Below are positions 1 to 8,109 of a stretch of DNA of 21,420 nt, one piece after another. The stretch spans positions 1 to 21,420 of the forward strand of contig JADFYC010000015.1 in assembly GCA_015233295.1 (NCBI GenBank), in the 5' to 3' direction. The position numbers and the translations under genes are program-made. This DNA is from Deltaproteobacteria bacterium (lineage in GTDB: Bacteria; Desulfobacterota; JADFXK01). Position 1 is the stretch's first letter. Each line of letters opens with the position of its first letter. A model generated the notes under the pieces. It made no database searches and was not told the DNA's origin. It saw only the letters and a program-made list of their open reading frames with translations.

Positions 1-2
1 CA

Positions 3-98
3 TCACCGGGACGGGTCTGCCGACCTGATGATGTGATTATGATATCTCAGAGTTACAAGGATTATCTTCAACAATGGGAGATTATTTCTAATGATTGA
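3..98 (+). CDS. 3' end of an unidentified upstream gene (partial)
   Basis: A reading frame is open from the window edge to a TGA at 96-98 and gives 31 residues with a protein-like composition, ending in [14 protein letters not shown]. The stop lies eight bases inside the next gene, whose ATG is at 91, so translation of the two would be coupled. The family cannot be named from so short a tail. The other two forward frames close earlier (at 26-28 and 34-36), so this frame is the better candidate, but a short open frame at a window edge can also be chance. Confidence 0.4.
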
Positions 99-633
99 GA
101 TCAGATTTCATGGAAGGGGGGGCCAGGGCGCGGTCACCTCGGCGGAATTGCTTGCCCGTGCGGCAATTGATGAAGGAAAATACGCCCAGGCCTTCCCCAG
201 TTTCGGCCCCGAGCGAAGAGGGGCGCCGGTTATGTCCTATGCCCGTATTTCGGACCATCCAATCAAAACTCGGGAAAAAGTTTATCATCCGGATATTGCC
301 GTAGTCTTAGATCCCACTATTCTAAAAATCGTGGATGTCACCGAAGGTCTCAAACCGGGCGGGCTGGTGATAGTTAATACCAATAAATCAAAGGAAGTGC
401 TGGCGGCCGAAACCGGAATCAAGGCCAGGCTGGCCGTAGTCGACGCCACCAAAATTGCCATAGAGTCCATGGGCATGCCGATTACCAACACGGTTATGTT
501 GGGCGCTGTGGTCAAAGTCGCCAACCTGGTTAAGGCCGACTCCTTGATTGAACCATTGAAAGAGCGTTTCGGAAAAATTTTTGAAAAAAATTACACGGCC
601 TACAAGCGTGCTTTCGATGAGGTCGTCAGTTAG
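91..633 (+). CDS. porC: Pyruvate:ferredoxin oxidoreductase, gamma subunit
   Basis: This 180-residue protein is the gamma subunit of a four-subunit 2-oxoacid:ferredoxin oxidoreductase, which in this family oxidises pyruvate and CoA to acetyl-CoA and CO2 while reducing ferredoxin in the cytoplasm. The diagnostic [18 protein letters not shown] motif is at about residues 8-25, followed by [19 protein letters not shown], typical of PorC/PorG. The length matches stand-alone gamma subunits. The ATG at 91 is preceded by GGGAG at 76-80. It is the first gene of a gamma-delta-alpha-beta operon with 13 bases to the next start. The family is certain; pyruvate rather than another 2-oxoacid is inferred from the alpha and beta subunits. 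Confidence 0.93.
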
Positions 634-646
634 GGGAGGCAGAACA

Positions 647-940
647 TTGTCCACTTCAAGTGCCATAATCGGCTGGAAAAATCTTAGTCTAGGCTGTGCC
701 ATCCTGGAGCCGGGGAGTTCACGTAAATTAAAAACCGGGGATTGGCGTTCCCAATATCCGGTATTGGACAAGGAAAAATGCATTAAGTGTGCGATATGCT
801 ATATCGATTGCCCGGACCTGGCCTATAGCCAGAATGAGGAAGGCTATTTCATCGCCGACATGACTTATTGCAAAGGATGCGGCATATGCGCCAATGAATG
901 TCCTAAAGACGCCATCACCATGAAGATGGAGGAAGAATAA
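647..940 (+). CDS. porD: Pyruvate:ferredoxin oxidoreductase, delta (ferredoxin-like) subunit
   Basis: This is a 97-residue two-cluster ferredoxin subunit that passes electrons from the catalytic alpha/beta core to soluble ferredoxin. Two CxxCxxCxxxCP motifs are visible, with cysteines at residues 45, 48, 51, 55 and 75, 78, 81, 85, ligating two [4Fe-4S] clusters. The N-terminal PGSSRKLKTGDWR segment is the usual PorD lead-in. I place the start at the TTG at 647, because GGGGAGG at 633-639 lies seven bases upstream. A longer in-frame ATG at 581 would overlap porC by more than 50 bases and add residues foreign to the family. Its TAA shares one base with the ATG of porA, so translation is probably coupled. 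Confidence 0.92.
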   Translation: MSTSSAIIGWKNLSLGCAILEPGSSRKLKTGDWRSQYPVLDKEKCIKCAICYIDCPDLAYSQNEEGYFIADMTYCKGCGICANECPKDAITMKMEEE

Positions 941-2118
941 TGGCCAAACGAGTCGGTATGGAGGTGTCCTTAGGCGTCAGCGAAGCGGTCAAGGTGGCGG
1001 ACGTTGATGTCATCGCCGCCTATCCTATTACACCTCAAACCCATATTGTGGAACACCTCGCAGAATTAGTGGCCAACGGAGAATTGGACGCCGAATTCAT
1101 CCCGGTCGAGTCCGAACACTCGGCCATGAGTTCCTGTGTCGGGTCCTCGGCCACGGGAGCCCGGACCTATACTGCCAGCAGCTCCCAGGGGTTGGCGTTA
1201 ATGCACGAAATCTTGTACATTGTTCCTGCCCTTCGCCTGCCGGTAGTTATGACCGTCGTCAATCGGGCCTTATCCGGGCCGATCAACATTTGGAACGACC
1301 ACTCCGATATCATGTCGGAGCGCGATATCGGCTGGGTTCAAACCTTTGCCGAAAACGGACAAGAAGCCTTTGACTTGAGTGTTCATGCTTTTCGGGTGGC
1401 GGAAGATCATTCCGTGCTTCTGCCGGTGATAGTCAATTTGGATGGGTTCACCTTGAGTCACGTGGTCGAACCATTTGAAATCCTGGACCGGGCCGAAGTG
1501 GCCAAATACCTGCCTCCGTATAAGCCGGTACAACGCCTGGACCCGGAGCACCCCATGACCATGGGGGCGGTGGGCATCCCGGAAGTATACACTGAGGCCA
1601 AAAAACAATACGAAGACGCCCTGGTCCGATCAAAATCCGTCGTGATCCAGGCCTGGAAAGAATTCGGTGATCTCTTCGGCCGGTACTATCACCCGGTGGA
1701 AACTTATAAGACCGAAGGCGCCGAAACTCTGCTGCTGACCATGGGCTCCGTCTCGGAAACAGCCATGACGGCCATCGACAAAATGAGAGAAGCCGGTAAA
1801 AAGGTGGGGTTGGTCAGGTTCCGACTGTGGCGTCCTTTCCCATTTGAAGAGTTCTTTGAAGCTGTCAAGGGCGTTAAGACCCTGGCCGTAATGGATCGGG
1901 CCATGTCTCCCGGTGGTCCTTGTGGACCAGTCGCTGCTGAGGTGAGGGCCGCCCTTTATGATCAGCCCACTCGGCCTAAGGTATTCAGCTTTGTCGCCGG
2001 ATTAGGAGGCCGGGATGTTCAGGTCTCCGATTTCGAAGAAATCGTGTCACGGGCGGAAAAATACGCCGAAAAGGGCGCCCCGGCCACTTATGACCTGATC
2101 GGAGTGAGGGAGATATGA
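940..2118 (+). CDS. porA: Pyruvate:ferredoxin oxidoreductase, alpha subunit
   Basis: The 392-residue alpha subunit contributes the pyrimidine side of the thiamine-diphosphate site and the CoA/transketolase-like domains. YPITPQT at residues 28-34 is the hallmark of the family. GPINIWNDHSD at 113-123 is characteristic of pyruvate-type enzymes, as opposed to 2-oxoglutarate or indolepyruvate enzymes. The C-terminal domain carries LVRFRLWRPFPFEE and the VMDRAMSPGGPCGP segment. Length is normal for PorA. It overlaps porD by one base and porB by four (ATGA), so the four subunits are translated as a block. Nothing unusual is seen. Confidence 0.95.
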   Translation: MAKRVGMEVSLGVSEAVKVADVDVIAAYPITPQTHIVEHLAELVANGELDAEFIPVESEHSAMSSCVGSSATGARTYTASSSQGLALMHEILYIVPALRLPVVMTVVNRALSGPINIWNDHSDIMSERDIGWVQTFAENGQEAFDLSVHAFRVAEDHSVLLPVIVNLDGFTLSHVVEPFEILDRAEVAKYLPPYKPVQRLDPEHPMTMGAVGIPEVYTEAKKQYEDALVRSKSVVIQAWKEFGDLFGRYYHPVETYKTEGAETLLLTMGSVSETAMTAIDKMREAGKKVGLVRFRLWRPFPFEEFFEAVKGVKTLAVMDRAMSPGGPCGPVAAEVRAALYDQPTRPKVFSFVAGLGGRDVQVSDFEEIVSRAEKYAEKGAPATYDLIGVREI

Positions 2119-3104
2119 TTGAACAAGACCTGAAAGATTTCCAAAAGATTACCCAAAAAAGTTTGCCCACCTTTGAAGGCCTGGCCCAAGGGCACCGCGC
2201 CTGTCAGGGCTGTGGCGAGGTCTTGGCCCTGCGGCAGGTGATGAAGGCCCTGGGACCCGATACCATTGCCGTCAGCGCCACTGGTTGCATGGAGATCATA
2301 ACCTCGTCGTTTCCTCAGAGCGCCTGGAACATCCCCTGGTTACACGTTGCCTTCGAAAACGTCGCGGCAGTCGCCTCAGGCGTAGAAGCCGGCCTAAAGG
2401 CTCAAGTACGGAAGGGCAAGCTCCCGGAAAAGAAAATTTGTATCGTGGCAACCGCGGGTGACGGGGGCACGGCGGACATCGGACTCCAGGCCCTGTCCGG
2501 TGCTTTGGAGCGGGGACACAATTTTGTCTATGTTTGCTTAGACAACGAAGCTTACATGAACACCGGGATCCAGCGGTCCAGCGCCACTCCCTATGGCGCC
2601 AGCACCACGACTTCACCTTCCGGGAAACATAGCATCGGCCAGAACACCTGGAAAAAGGACATGCCGGCCATTGCCATCGCCCACCGGATTCCATACGTGG
2701 CCACGGCCAACCCGGCCTACCATGTGGACCTGATGAATAAAGTTCAAAAGGCCAAGCTGATCAATGGGCCGGCTTATTTGCACATCTATTCCTCTTGCCC
2801 CACCGGCTGGAGGCACGATATTGACAAAGCCGTAGAGATATCCCGGATGGCGGTGGAATCGCGGGTCTTCCCCCTGTATGAAGTGCTCGATGGACGTTAT
2901 GTTTTAAGCCGAAACGTCAAGAAACCCATTCCGGTGGCTGATTACTTCAAACCGCAAAGACGGTTCCGGCATCTTCGACCAGACGATATCGCCCATATCC
3001 AGTCGCGTGTCGATGCCGACTGGGAAGCTCTCCAACAGAAGGTGGCCGCTACCAATCCGGCGCCCCCGGAACCAGAGGCCGGCAGTAATAAAAAAGAGGA
3101 ATAA
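2115..3104 (+). CDS. porB: Pyruvate:ferredoxin oxidoreductase, beta subunit
   Basis: The 329-residue beta subunit binds the diphosphate and Mg of thiamine diphosphate and the proximal [4Fe-4S] cluster. The cluster cysteines are visible at residues 30 and 33 (CQGC), 58 (ATGCME) and 228 (SSCPTGW). The TPP motif starts with GDGGTADIG at 115-123 and continues to the asparagine-rich DNEAYMNTG at 143-151. The C-terminal RRFRHL segment is usual. The last 25 or so residues are a proline/glutamate-rich tail of no known role. The start overlaps the porA stop by four bases. The operon ends here, with a terminator about 100 bases downstream. Confidence 0.95.
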   Translation: MIEQDLKDFQKITQKSLPTFEGLAQGHRACQGCGEVLALRQVMKALGPDTIAVSATGCMEIITSSFPQSAWNIPWLHVAFENVAAVASGVEAGLKAQVRKGKLPEKKICIVATAGDGGTADIGLQALSGALERGHNFVYVCLDNEAYMNTGIQRSSATPYGASTTTSPSGKHSIGQNTWKKDMPAIAIAHRIPYVATANPAYHVDLMNKVQKAKLINGPAYLHIYSSCPTGWRHDIDKAVEISRMAVESRVFPLYEVLDGRYVLSRNVKKPIPVADYFKPQRRFRHLRPDDIAHIQSRVDADWEALQQKVAATNPAPPEPEAGSNKKEE

Positions 3105-3207
3105 GTGTTGTAGCCTAGATTGCCGCAATCTGATTAGATATTAATCAAATGCCCGCATCCCAACACGTGTGGGGGCACACTAAGTTAGACTAACTATGAT
3201 GACACGA

Positions 3208-3250
3208 GGATGGCACAGGGATGTCACAATGACCCTTCCTGTGCCATTTT
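3208..3250 (+). terminator. Intrinsic terminator of the por operon
   Basis: Arms TGGCACAGG (3211-3219) and CCTGTGCCA (3238-3246) are perfect complements, extendable by A-T and two G-U pairs, and are followed by TTTTCTGTT. The loop contains a nested GTCA/TGAC hairpin (3223-3226 and 3230-3233). The T-run is only on the plus-strand exit side, so it should stop por transcription before the convergent gene at 3313. Confidence 0.75.
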
Positions 3251-3312
3251 CTGTTGTACGCCGGTAGAAGATGGATGGTGGGCCTTTATGAGAGGTTATG
3301 TTGAGCGGGGCA

Positions 3313-3522
3313 TTAGATGACGTTTCCTATCAGAAATCTTTCAACGCTTTTCTCCAGCGTCCCCGGACTAACCGTCAAGATATCCAGGCAATGGCGGCAG
3401 AGATTAAGCAGGTTTTCGGTCTGGTAAATCTCACCTCCACAACCGAAATTTTTATTTCCGCATAGATCGCAACGTTCGGGTCGAGGCACCCCGGCTTCAT
3501 TCCTAATAGTCATCGTTTTCAT
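3313..3522 (-). CDS. Small zinc-ribbon-like hypothetical protein
   Basis: This encodes 69 residues starting MKTMTIRNEAG. Two CxxC pairs, CDLC (residues 18-21) and CRHC (42-45), plus C28, suggest a small zinc ribbon; the role is unknown. The start at 3522 is chosen because GGAGG (complement of 3531-3535) lies eight bases upstream of this ATG. The frame is open for another 81 codons upstream, but that extension is rich in R and P, has no ribosome binding site and does not look like protein. The gene lies downstream of the LysR gene on the same strand with about 430 bases between, so it may have its own promoter. It faces the por operon. I do not recognise a named family. Confidence 0.65.
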   Translation of the reverse strand: MKTMTIRNEAGVPRPERCDLCGNKNFGCGGEIYQTENLLNLCRHCLDILTVSPGTLEKSVERFLIGNVI

Positions 3523-3953
3523 TTTGTTGTCCTCCGGAATAGGTTGATCCTTGGCCCTGGATCTGTCAGAGCCTCCAGGGCGCCGATATCCGGAAGCTGC
3601 TTGGCCCCTACGCAGAATGACTGCCCTTTTTGATGGTACCAGTCTTGGATCTAGCCGGCAGCGAAGGATCTGGTGATCAATATCACGGCTCACTTGTTTT
3701 TTTAGGCAACATGCCCTCTGGCCATCTCGGCTTTTATTATCCCTGATTCTCAAAAAAATATCCATAGGCGGAGTCCATCATTTTCATAGGCAAAAAGCCC
3801 AAAGACCGGGAGATTATCCCGATTGCCTCGTAACCATTCTGGGGGGGTAGTATAGGATCCTCAGGGGGGCGCCGGAACCGGAGCAAGAAAGCAGGTGAGC
3901 GGTTGCAGTTGCTCAAGGGCACCTGGCCGGGGATGACCAGGCTGACTGAGATA
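3523..3953. other. Gene-poor interval between the LysR gene and the zinc-ribbon gene
   Basis: No convincing gene was found in these 431 bases. A minus-strand frame (3737-4009) ends in SRSLGFLPMKMMDSAYGYFFENQG, which looks somewhat protein-like. It has only a TTG start inside the LysR gene and no Shine-Dalgarno sequence, so it could be a decayed gene or chance. The minus strand also carries an AT-rich GGGATAATAA at about 3736-3745 that could act as a -10 box for the zinc-ribbon gene. The FNR-like dyad at 3673-3686 is listed separately. Confidence 0.4.
3673..3686. promoter_or_regulatory. FNR/CRP-family-like dyad
   Basis: GTGAT-CAAT-ATCAC is a perfect 5-4-5 dyad with the TGAT-N4-ATCA core used by FNR-type regulators. 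It lies about 150 bases upstream of the zinc-ribbon start on the minus strand. A 10-base dyad can occur by chance, so assignment to a regulator is tentative. Confidence 0.3.
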
Positions 3954-4886
3954 TCAATCTTTGTCCCCTTGTAGATCAGGATCACGTTCTTTGATGTCTT
4001 GCAAGGCAAACTCGATCATGGCCTTGGCCAAGGGGGAGTGGGTTCGTCCACGGCGGTAGATGAGATAGAACTTGCGGGTTAGATTTAAATTCCGGATCGG
4101 TATCGAAATTAGCTGTTTCAAGGCTAACTCGTTGCTCACCGCTCGTTTGGACAAGATCGACACGCCCACTCCCGACTTCACCGCTTCCCGAATGGCTTCG
4201 GTGGAGCTCATTTCGGCGACAACATTGATTTGATCCAGAGTGACCCCGACCTCTTCCATGGCTTCCAGCATACTTTTGCGGGTACCCGAACCCGGCTCTC
4301 GGATAATGAAAGGCGCGGTTCTTAACTCATCCGGGGTGGCACGTTTCCTTTTTCCCCAGGTATGGTCCGCCGGCGCCACCAGGATCAAATCATCGTTAGT
4401 GAAAGGGTGATGCTCCAACCGTTGATCGTTGATTCTGGCCCCGACCAGGCCCAAATCCACTTCATTTTGCATGACCATATCGCCGATCCGCTTGGTTCCG
4501 GAGATAATCAAACTAATGGTTGTGTCCGGATATTTTTTTTTGAACCGGCCAAGCAACTCCGGAAAGATATATTGGCCGGGGATGGTGCTGCCGCCGAGGC
4601 GGATCCGACCGGAAATGCGGCCGCTGTAAGCTTCCATGGCTTCCAGGGCCTGGGTCCGGATGGTTAAGATCTTCTTGGCGTAGCCATAGAGGAGTTCCCC
4701 GGCTCTGGTGGGAACGACTTCCCGCTGCAACCGGTCGAAGAGCTTTTGGTTCAGTGACCCTTCTAAGGACATAATGTGTCCGCTTACGGTAGGTTGGGAG
4801 AGCCGAATTTCCTCGGCCGCTTTGGAGAAGCTGCCCAGTTCATAGACCTTGCAGAATAATTCTAAGCGGTGAATATCCAAGCCCAT
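3954..4886 (-). CDS. LysR-family transcriptional regulator
   Basis: This 310-residue DNA-binding regulator has an N-terminal winged helix-turn-helix (about 6-65, with GSFSKAAEEIRLSQPTVSGHI as the HTH core) and a C-terminal periplasmic-binding-like effector domain (about 90-300). The effector domain shows GRIRLGGSTIPGQYIFPELL, then FIIREPGSGTRKSMLEAM, typical of the CysB/CysL-like branch. From memory it resembles LysR proteins linked to selenium metabolism in Desulfobacterota, but no selenium gene lies in the window, so that is not claimed. The ATG at 4886 has a short AAGG just upstream. The effector is unknown. A dyad in the promoter suggests autoregulation. Confidence 0.9.
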   Translation of the reverse strand: MGLDIHRLELFCKVYELGSFSKAAEEIRLSQPTVSGHIMSLEGSLNQKLFDRLQREVVPTRAGELLYGYAKKILTIRTQALEAMEAYSGRISGRIRLGGSTIPGQYIFPELLGRFKKKYPDTTISLIISGTKRIGDMVMQNEVDLGLVGARINDQRLEHHPFTNDDLILVAPADHTWGKRKRATPDELRTAPFIIREPGSGTRKSMLEAMEEVGVTLDQINVVAEMSSTEAIREAVKSGVGVSILSKRAVSNELALKQLISIPIRNLNLTRKFYLIYRRGRTHSPLAKAMIEFALQDIKERDPDLQGDKD

Positions 4887-4901
4887 GGCCTTACATTAAT
4901 T

Positions 4902-4926
4902 AGTTATTGATTCAAATAAGATAACT
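4902..4926 (-). promoter_or_regulatory. Putative LysR autoregulatory dyad and promoter
   Basis: AGTTAT (4902-4907) and ATAACT (4921-4926) form an interrupted 6-bp dyad with a 13-base AT-rich centre, 16 bases upstream of the LysR start codon. This arrangement is typical of LysR boxes. On the minus strand a weak promoter, TTGATG-N17-TTATTT, overlaps it, so the bound regulator would sit on its own -10 region. Confidence 0.45.
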
Positions 4927-5001
4927 GCGATGATGACATCAATGTTTTTGAGGTCGGGGCAGTTACCTGGTCGCCTGTTTTGTTACCTCACGGTGAGCCG
5001 A

Positions 5002-6477
5002 TTATAGTCGAGAGGAGGACATCCTTTCCGTTCCCGGGAGGTGATCCGCTTTTATTTGAACACCTTTATCACCTTTCACAATAGCCGTTAGTTCATTTAT
5101 AATACTTGTCATTTTTTGATTTTGGATGGTTAGCTCTGCTGCTGCGTCGGACGATACATCGGCGTCTGAGGCGTTTTGTTGTGTTATTTTGCTCATATCG
5201 GACATGGCTGCATTAATCTGTTCCACTCCCTGGAATTGCTCACTAGAGGCAATGACAATTTCACCAACTAATTCACCGACTTTTACGACATTGTCGGCCA
5301 CTCCGTCAAAGGCGGTTTTGGTCTGATTCAATAATTGAGAGCCGTCTTTAACTCTTTTCACTGTATTCTCAATCAACACTGCAGTATTTTTTGCCGCTTC
5401 AGAAGCCCGCATGGCCAGATTTCTTACCTCATCCGCCACTACCGCAAACCCGGCTCCAGCTTCGCCCGCCCTGGCCGCCTCGACTGCAGCGTTTAGGGCG
5501 AGGAGGTTGGTTTGAAAGGCTATTTCATCAATTGTCTTAATGATCTTAGATGTGGCTTCGCTGGCCTGGGATATGTCCGTCATGGATTTGGTCAAACTGC
5601 CCATTGACTGGTGGGCAGAAGTGACTATTTGTTTAGTATTTTCCATAAGCTTATGGGCTTGATTGGCGTTGTCGGCGTTTCTCTTGGCCATGGCATCCAT
5701 TTCTTCTAATGAAACTGCCGTTTCCTCTAAAGAAGCCGATTGTTCGGATAGCCCCTCGGACAACTGATCGCTAGTTGATGAAATTTGTGAGGATGTCGTG
5801 CTCACGTCATTTGCTCTGGCCCCCAATTCTTCGATGATATGATAGATAGGTTTGGTGATGGAACGGGAAAAAAGAAATCCAATGAAGGCGGCGAGCACTA
5901 TTATCAGAGATATACCCAGGATCAGCGAGTACTTTATTCGGTTTTGAAGCTGTTGATTTTGGTTCTGGTAACTGCTGAGTTGTCTCACCAAATTGTTTAG
6001 AATGGACAGCGTTGTACTATCCACGGCCAAAAAGGACTTCAAGCCGTCGCCGGTGTTGACCTTTTTGGACGCGTCTTCCTTTTGGAAGGTTTTGCTGTTT
6101 TCGATAACTTCCTTTAATAATTCGACGAGCTTAACCCATTGCGATAAGGTCTTGTCAAATTGGGGCAAGCCTTTTAACTCACTCATTAATTGATTTATTT
6201 TTCTAATTTTGGCGTCAAGTTGTACTTCCACCTCTTTCATGCTCTGGTCGTTTTGTTCGGATATGTGGAAGTTGATCAGACTCTTGATCGCGCTTATCTC
6301 CACCTGGCAATTGGCCAATTTTTCTAAAGGGGCAACGCCGTCAACGTAAGCCTCATTGAAACAAGCGGACATCGCGTTTAACCGATTGATCGAATAAACC
6401 GCCAGAACCAGCAGGACAAGGGAGACAACTGTAAACATTAGAGAGAGTTTTAGAGACAGAGATAATTTTTTAAGCAT
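5002..6477 (-). CDS. Methyl-accepting chemotaxis protein
   Basis: This 491-residue membrane chemoreceptor has a short cytoplasmic N-terminus, TM1 at about 11-32, a helical periplasmic ligand domain (33-182, four-helix-bundle style), TM2 at about 183-205, then a long coiled-coil signalling domain. The tip motif FQTNLLALNAAVEAARAGE (about 321-339), followed by GFAVVADEVRNLA, is the CheA/CheW contact region. Only the first helix of a HAMP domain is evident (SRSITKPIYHIIEEL, 204-218), after which the methylation helix starts directly, common in Desulfobacterota receptors. There is no C-terminal CheR-tethering pentapeptide. The start at 6477 follows GAAGGAAA. It lies 73 bases downstream of a same-strand periplasmic binding protein, probably in one transcript, suggesting that protein presents its ligand to this receptor. 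Confidence 0.95.
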   Translation of the reverse strand: MLKKLSLSLKLSLMFTVVSLVLLVLAVYSINRLNAMSACFNEAYVDGVAPLEKLANCQVEISAIKSLINFHISEQNDQSMKEVEVQLDAKIRKINQLMSELKGLPQFDKTLSQWVKLVELLKEVIENSKTFQKEDASKKVNTGDGLKSFLAVDSTTLSILNNLVRQLSSYQNQNQQLQNRIKYSLILGISLIIVLAAFIGFLFSRSITKPIYHIIEELGARANDVSTTSSQISSTSDQLSEGLSEQSASLEETAVSLEEMDAMAKRNADNANQAHKLMENTKQIVTSAHQSMGSLTKSMTDISQASEATSKIIKTIDEIAFQTNLLALNAAVEAARAGEAGAGFAVVADEVRNLAMRASEAAKNTAVLIENTVKRVKDGSQLLNQTKTAFDGVADNVVKVGELVGEIVIASSEQFQGVEQINAAMSDMSKITQQNASDADVSSDAAAELTIQNQKMTSIINELTAIVKGDKGVQIKADHLPGTERMSSSRL

Positions 6478-6550
6478 AGGGATTTCCTTCTATACCGCCT
6501 GGTTCAGTCAAAGCAGTCTAGCTCGTGGACATCCAACATGGTACAATACG

Positions 6551-7648
6551 CTAATGAAGTTCCGTCTTGAAGCTCTCGTCATGGAAAGCGGTGATGTCCA
6601 CCGCTTTTTTAAGTATCCCGCCTTCCAATGCCAAATCCATGATCATTTTCGTGCCGGCTATGTCCACATTTAAGTTAGAATAGTTTATGGCATCAATATC
6701 TTTTTGGAGACTTTGGCTGACCGCCTTAACGGTATGAGCAGGAATGGCCTTATTGACCAAAGTGGCTATTTCCTCAAGCGCCGGTCCTCCCTTAGTGCGC
6801 GCCTCTTCAATATCTCTTCCGGCTTTGTGGATATAATAGATCAATTCTTTCAAAGCCTCTCTTTTGTTCTTGATGGCGTCATCAGTTGCAATCATAATGC
6901 ACTCGACGTGGCCTAAAGGCCATTTCATCACGTCTTTTGAATACCAGACAACTTTTCCCTGGCCTTCTGTCTCCACGATGTCTGCCCAGGGGAGAGATTG
7001 TTCGAAACTGGCGGCGCGGCCACCTTTGGCTTCCAATTGCAGAAATTCTGCCGATTGCGGTGGCGCCACCACCTTGGCGATGACATCGCCGTCACCTTGC
7101 TCGATTGATAATGTCTTGCCATTTTCCTTGAGATACTTATAGAGTACAATGACATGGGTTCCGATGGGCGACGGAATAGCGCAAGAACTGGCCTTTCCCG
7201 TTTCCTTTTTCCATTTAGCCATTTCATTGGCAAGGTCGGGGGTGGGTTTGCGGTCCTTTCTTTCGGCTGGAAGATTCAATCTCTTGGCGAAGATATCGTT
7301 GACGGCCAGAGCGTTTCCATCCCGATGAACCAAACTAACGCAACGGAAAAAAGGTTTTTCACTAAACATATCTAACGCTATCGGAGCAACAAAATAAGCT
7401 ACGTCCGCCTGCCCGGCCATGAATTTTCCTCGTAAACTTGGCACGCTTTTCATCATCTCCACGGAATAGTCACATTTTTCCATTTTATCGCCATACTTGG
7501 CCTTAGCTACGACCGCCGCCGCGTAGTGATCCGCCAGTGGAAGATACAGGGCGTGAATTTTATCCTTGGCCTCGACCCGTCCGATGTACCCAACAAGAGT
7601 CAGCAAAACCAGTAACCCGATTTCAGCGGCTAATATTCGTTTTTTCAT
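6551..7648 (-). CDS. Periplasmic substrate-binding protein, NrtA/SsuA (NMT1/THI5-like) type
   Basis: This 365-residue exported binding protein has a Sec signal peptide at residues 1-27 (MKKR, hydrophobic core, cleavage near VEA-KD). The mature start HALYLPLADHYAAAVVAKAKYGDK has the form of the CmpA/NrtA/SsuA/TauA fold, in which the first strand is followed by a helix reading 'AKEKG'. Later segments PSPIGTHVIVLYKYLKENG and GHVECIMIATDDAIKNKREALKELIYYIHKAGRDIE also fit that family. The start has a strong GGAGG eight bases upstream of ATG 7648. No ABC permease or ATPase gene is adjacent, so transport is doubtful and a sensory role with the neighbouring chemoreceptor is plausible. The ligand cannot be read from sequence; sulfonate, nitrate or a similar small anion is only a family-based guess. 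Confidence 0.85.
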   Translation of the reverse strand: MKKRILAAEIGLLVLLTLVGYIGRVEAKDKIHALYLPLADHYAAAVVAKAKYGDKMEKCDYSVEMMKSVPSLRGKFMAGQADVAYFVAPIALDMFSEKPFFRCVSLVHRDGNALAVNDIFAKRLNLPAERKDRKPTPDLANEMAKWKKETGKASSCAIPSPIGTHVIVLYKYLKENGKTLSIEQGDGDVIAKVVAPPQSAEFLQLEAKGGRAASFEQSLPWADIVETEGQGKVVWYSKDVMKWPLGHVECIMIATDDAIKNKREALKELIYYIHKAGRDIEEARTKGGPALEEIATLVNKAIPAHTVKAVSQSLQKDIDAINYSNLNVDIAGTKMIMDLALEGGILKKAVDITAFHDESFKTELH

Positions 7649-7722
7649 CAGCTTACCTCCTTAATGATGATTTATTTTATATAGGTTAATCGAATCCTTG
7701 AGCCACGATCTTGCTGCGTTAA

Positions 7723-8109
7723 TCAACCTTTGGTGCCTTTCCCCTTCTTTGTCTTGCCGACGCAATCGCCTCCATTCTTGGCTGGGGCGAAGCTACCGTC
7801 CATGAAGGCTTCTTCCCAATCGATTGCCCCTTTAACATCGAGGTCTCGGAGGAAGATTTTTCTCAACTTCGTCCATATTCCCGCAGCTTCCCAGTTCTTC
7901 AACCTGCGCCAACACGTTGCAGGGCTAGGATACCTATCGGGAAGGTCTTTCCACCTGGCGCCGCTTCTGAGAACCCAAATGATGCCAGTCAGGGTCAGGC
8001 GATTATCGGCTTTGGGTCTGCCACCCTTCGGTCCAGGAGCAGTTGTTGGAAGCAAGGGTTCGATCTTTTCCCAGTGTTCGTCACTTAAAAGTTCTTTATC
8101 TGTCACCAT
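7723..8109 (-). pseudogene. IS5-family transposase, N-terminal part only
   Basis: This is a 128-residue N-terminal transposase fragment of the IS5/IS427 type (DUF4096 domain). LLSDEHWEKIEPLLP, GGRPKADNRLTLTGIIWVLRSGARWKDLP and CWRRLKNWEAAGIW are hallmark segments. In complete elements the reading continues past DGSFAPAKNGGDCVGKTKKGKGTK into the DDE catalytic half. Here the sequence hits TGA (7723-7725) two codons later and no downstream half is found, so the catalytic region is missing. The fragment ends exactly where the promoter region of the binding-protein gene begins. It should be inactive. It could otherwise be the first frame of a two-frame transposase, but the second frame is absent. 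Confidence 0.85.

Noticed and set aside
3737..4009. Minus-strand frame ending in MDSAYGYFFENQG, overlapping the LysR gene
   Set aside because: It has only a TTG start, no Shine-Dalgarno sequence, and its upstream half is frame-shifted LysR code. The tail looks slightly protein-like but matches nothing I recognise.
5002..6477. Incomplete HAMP domain in the chemoreceptor as a sign of a broken gene
   Set aside because: The frame is intact, and receptors lacking a full HAMP domain are common in this phylum, so I regard it as normal.
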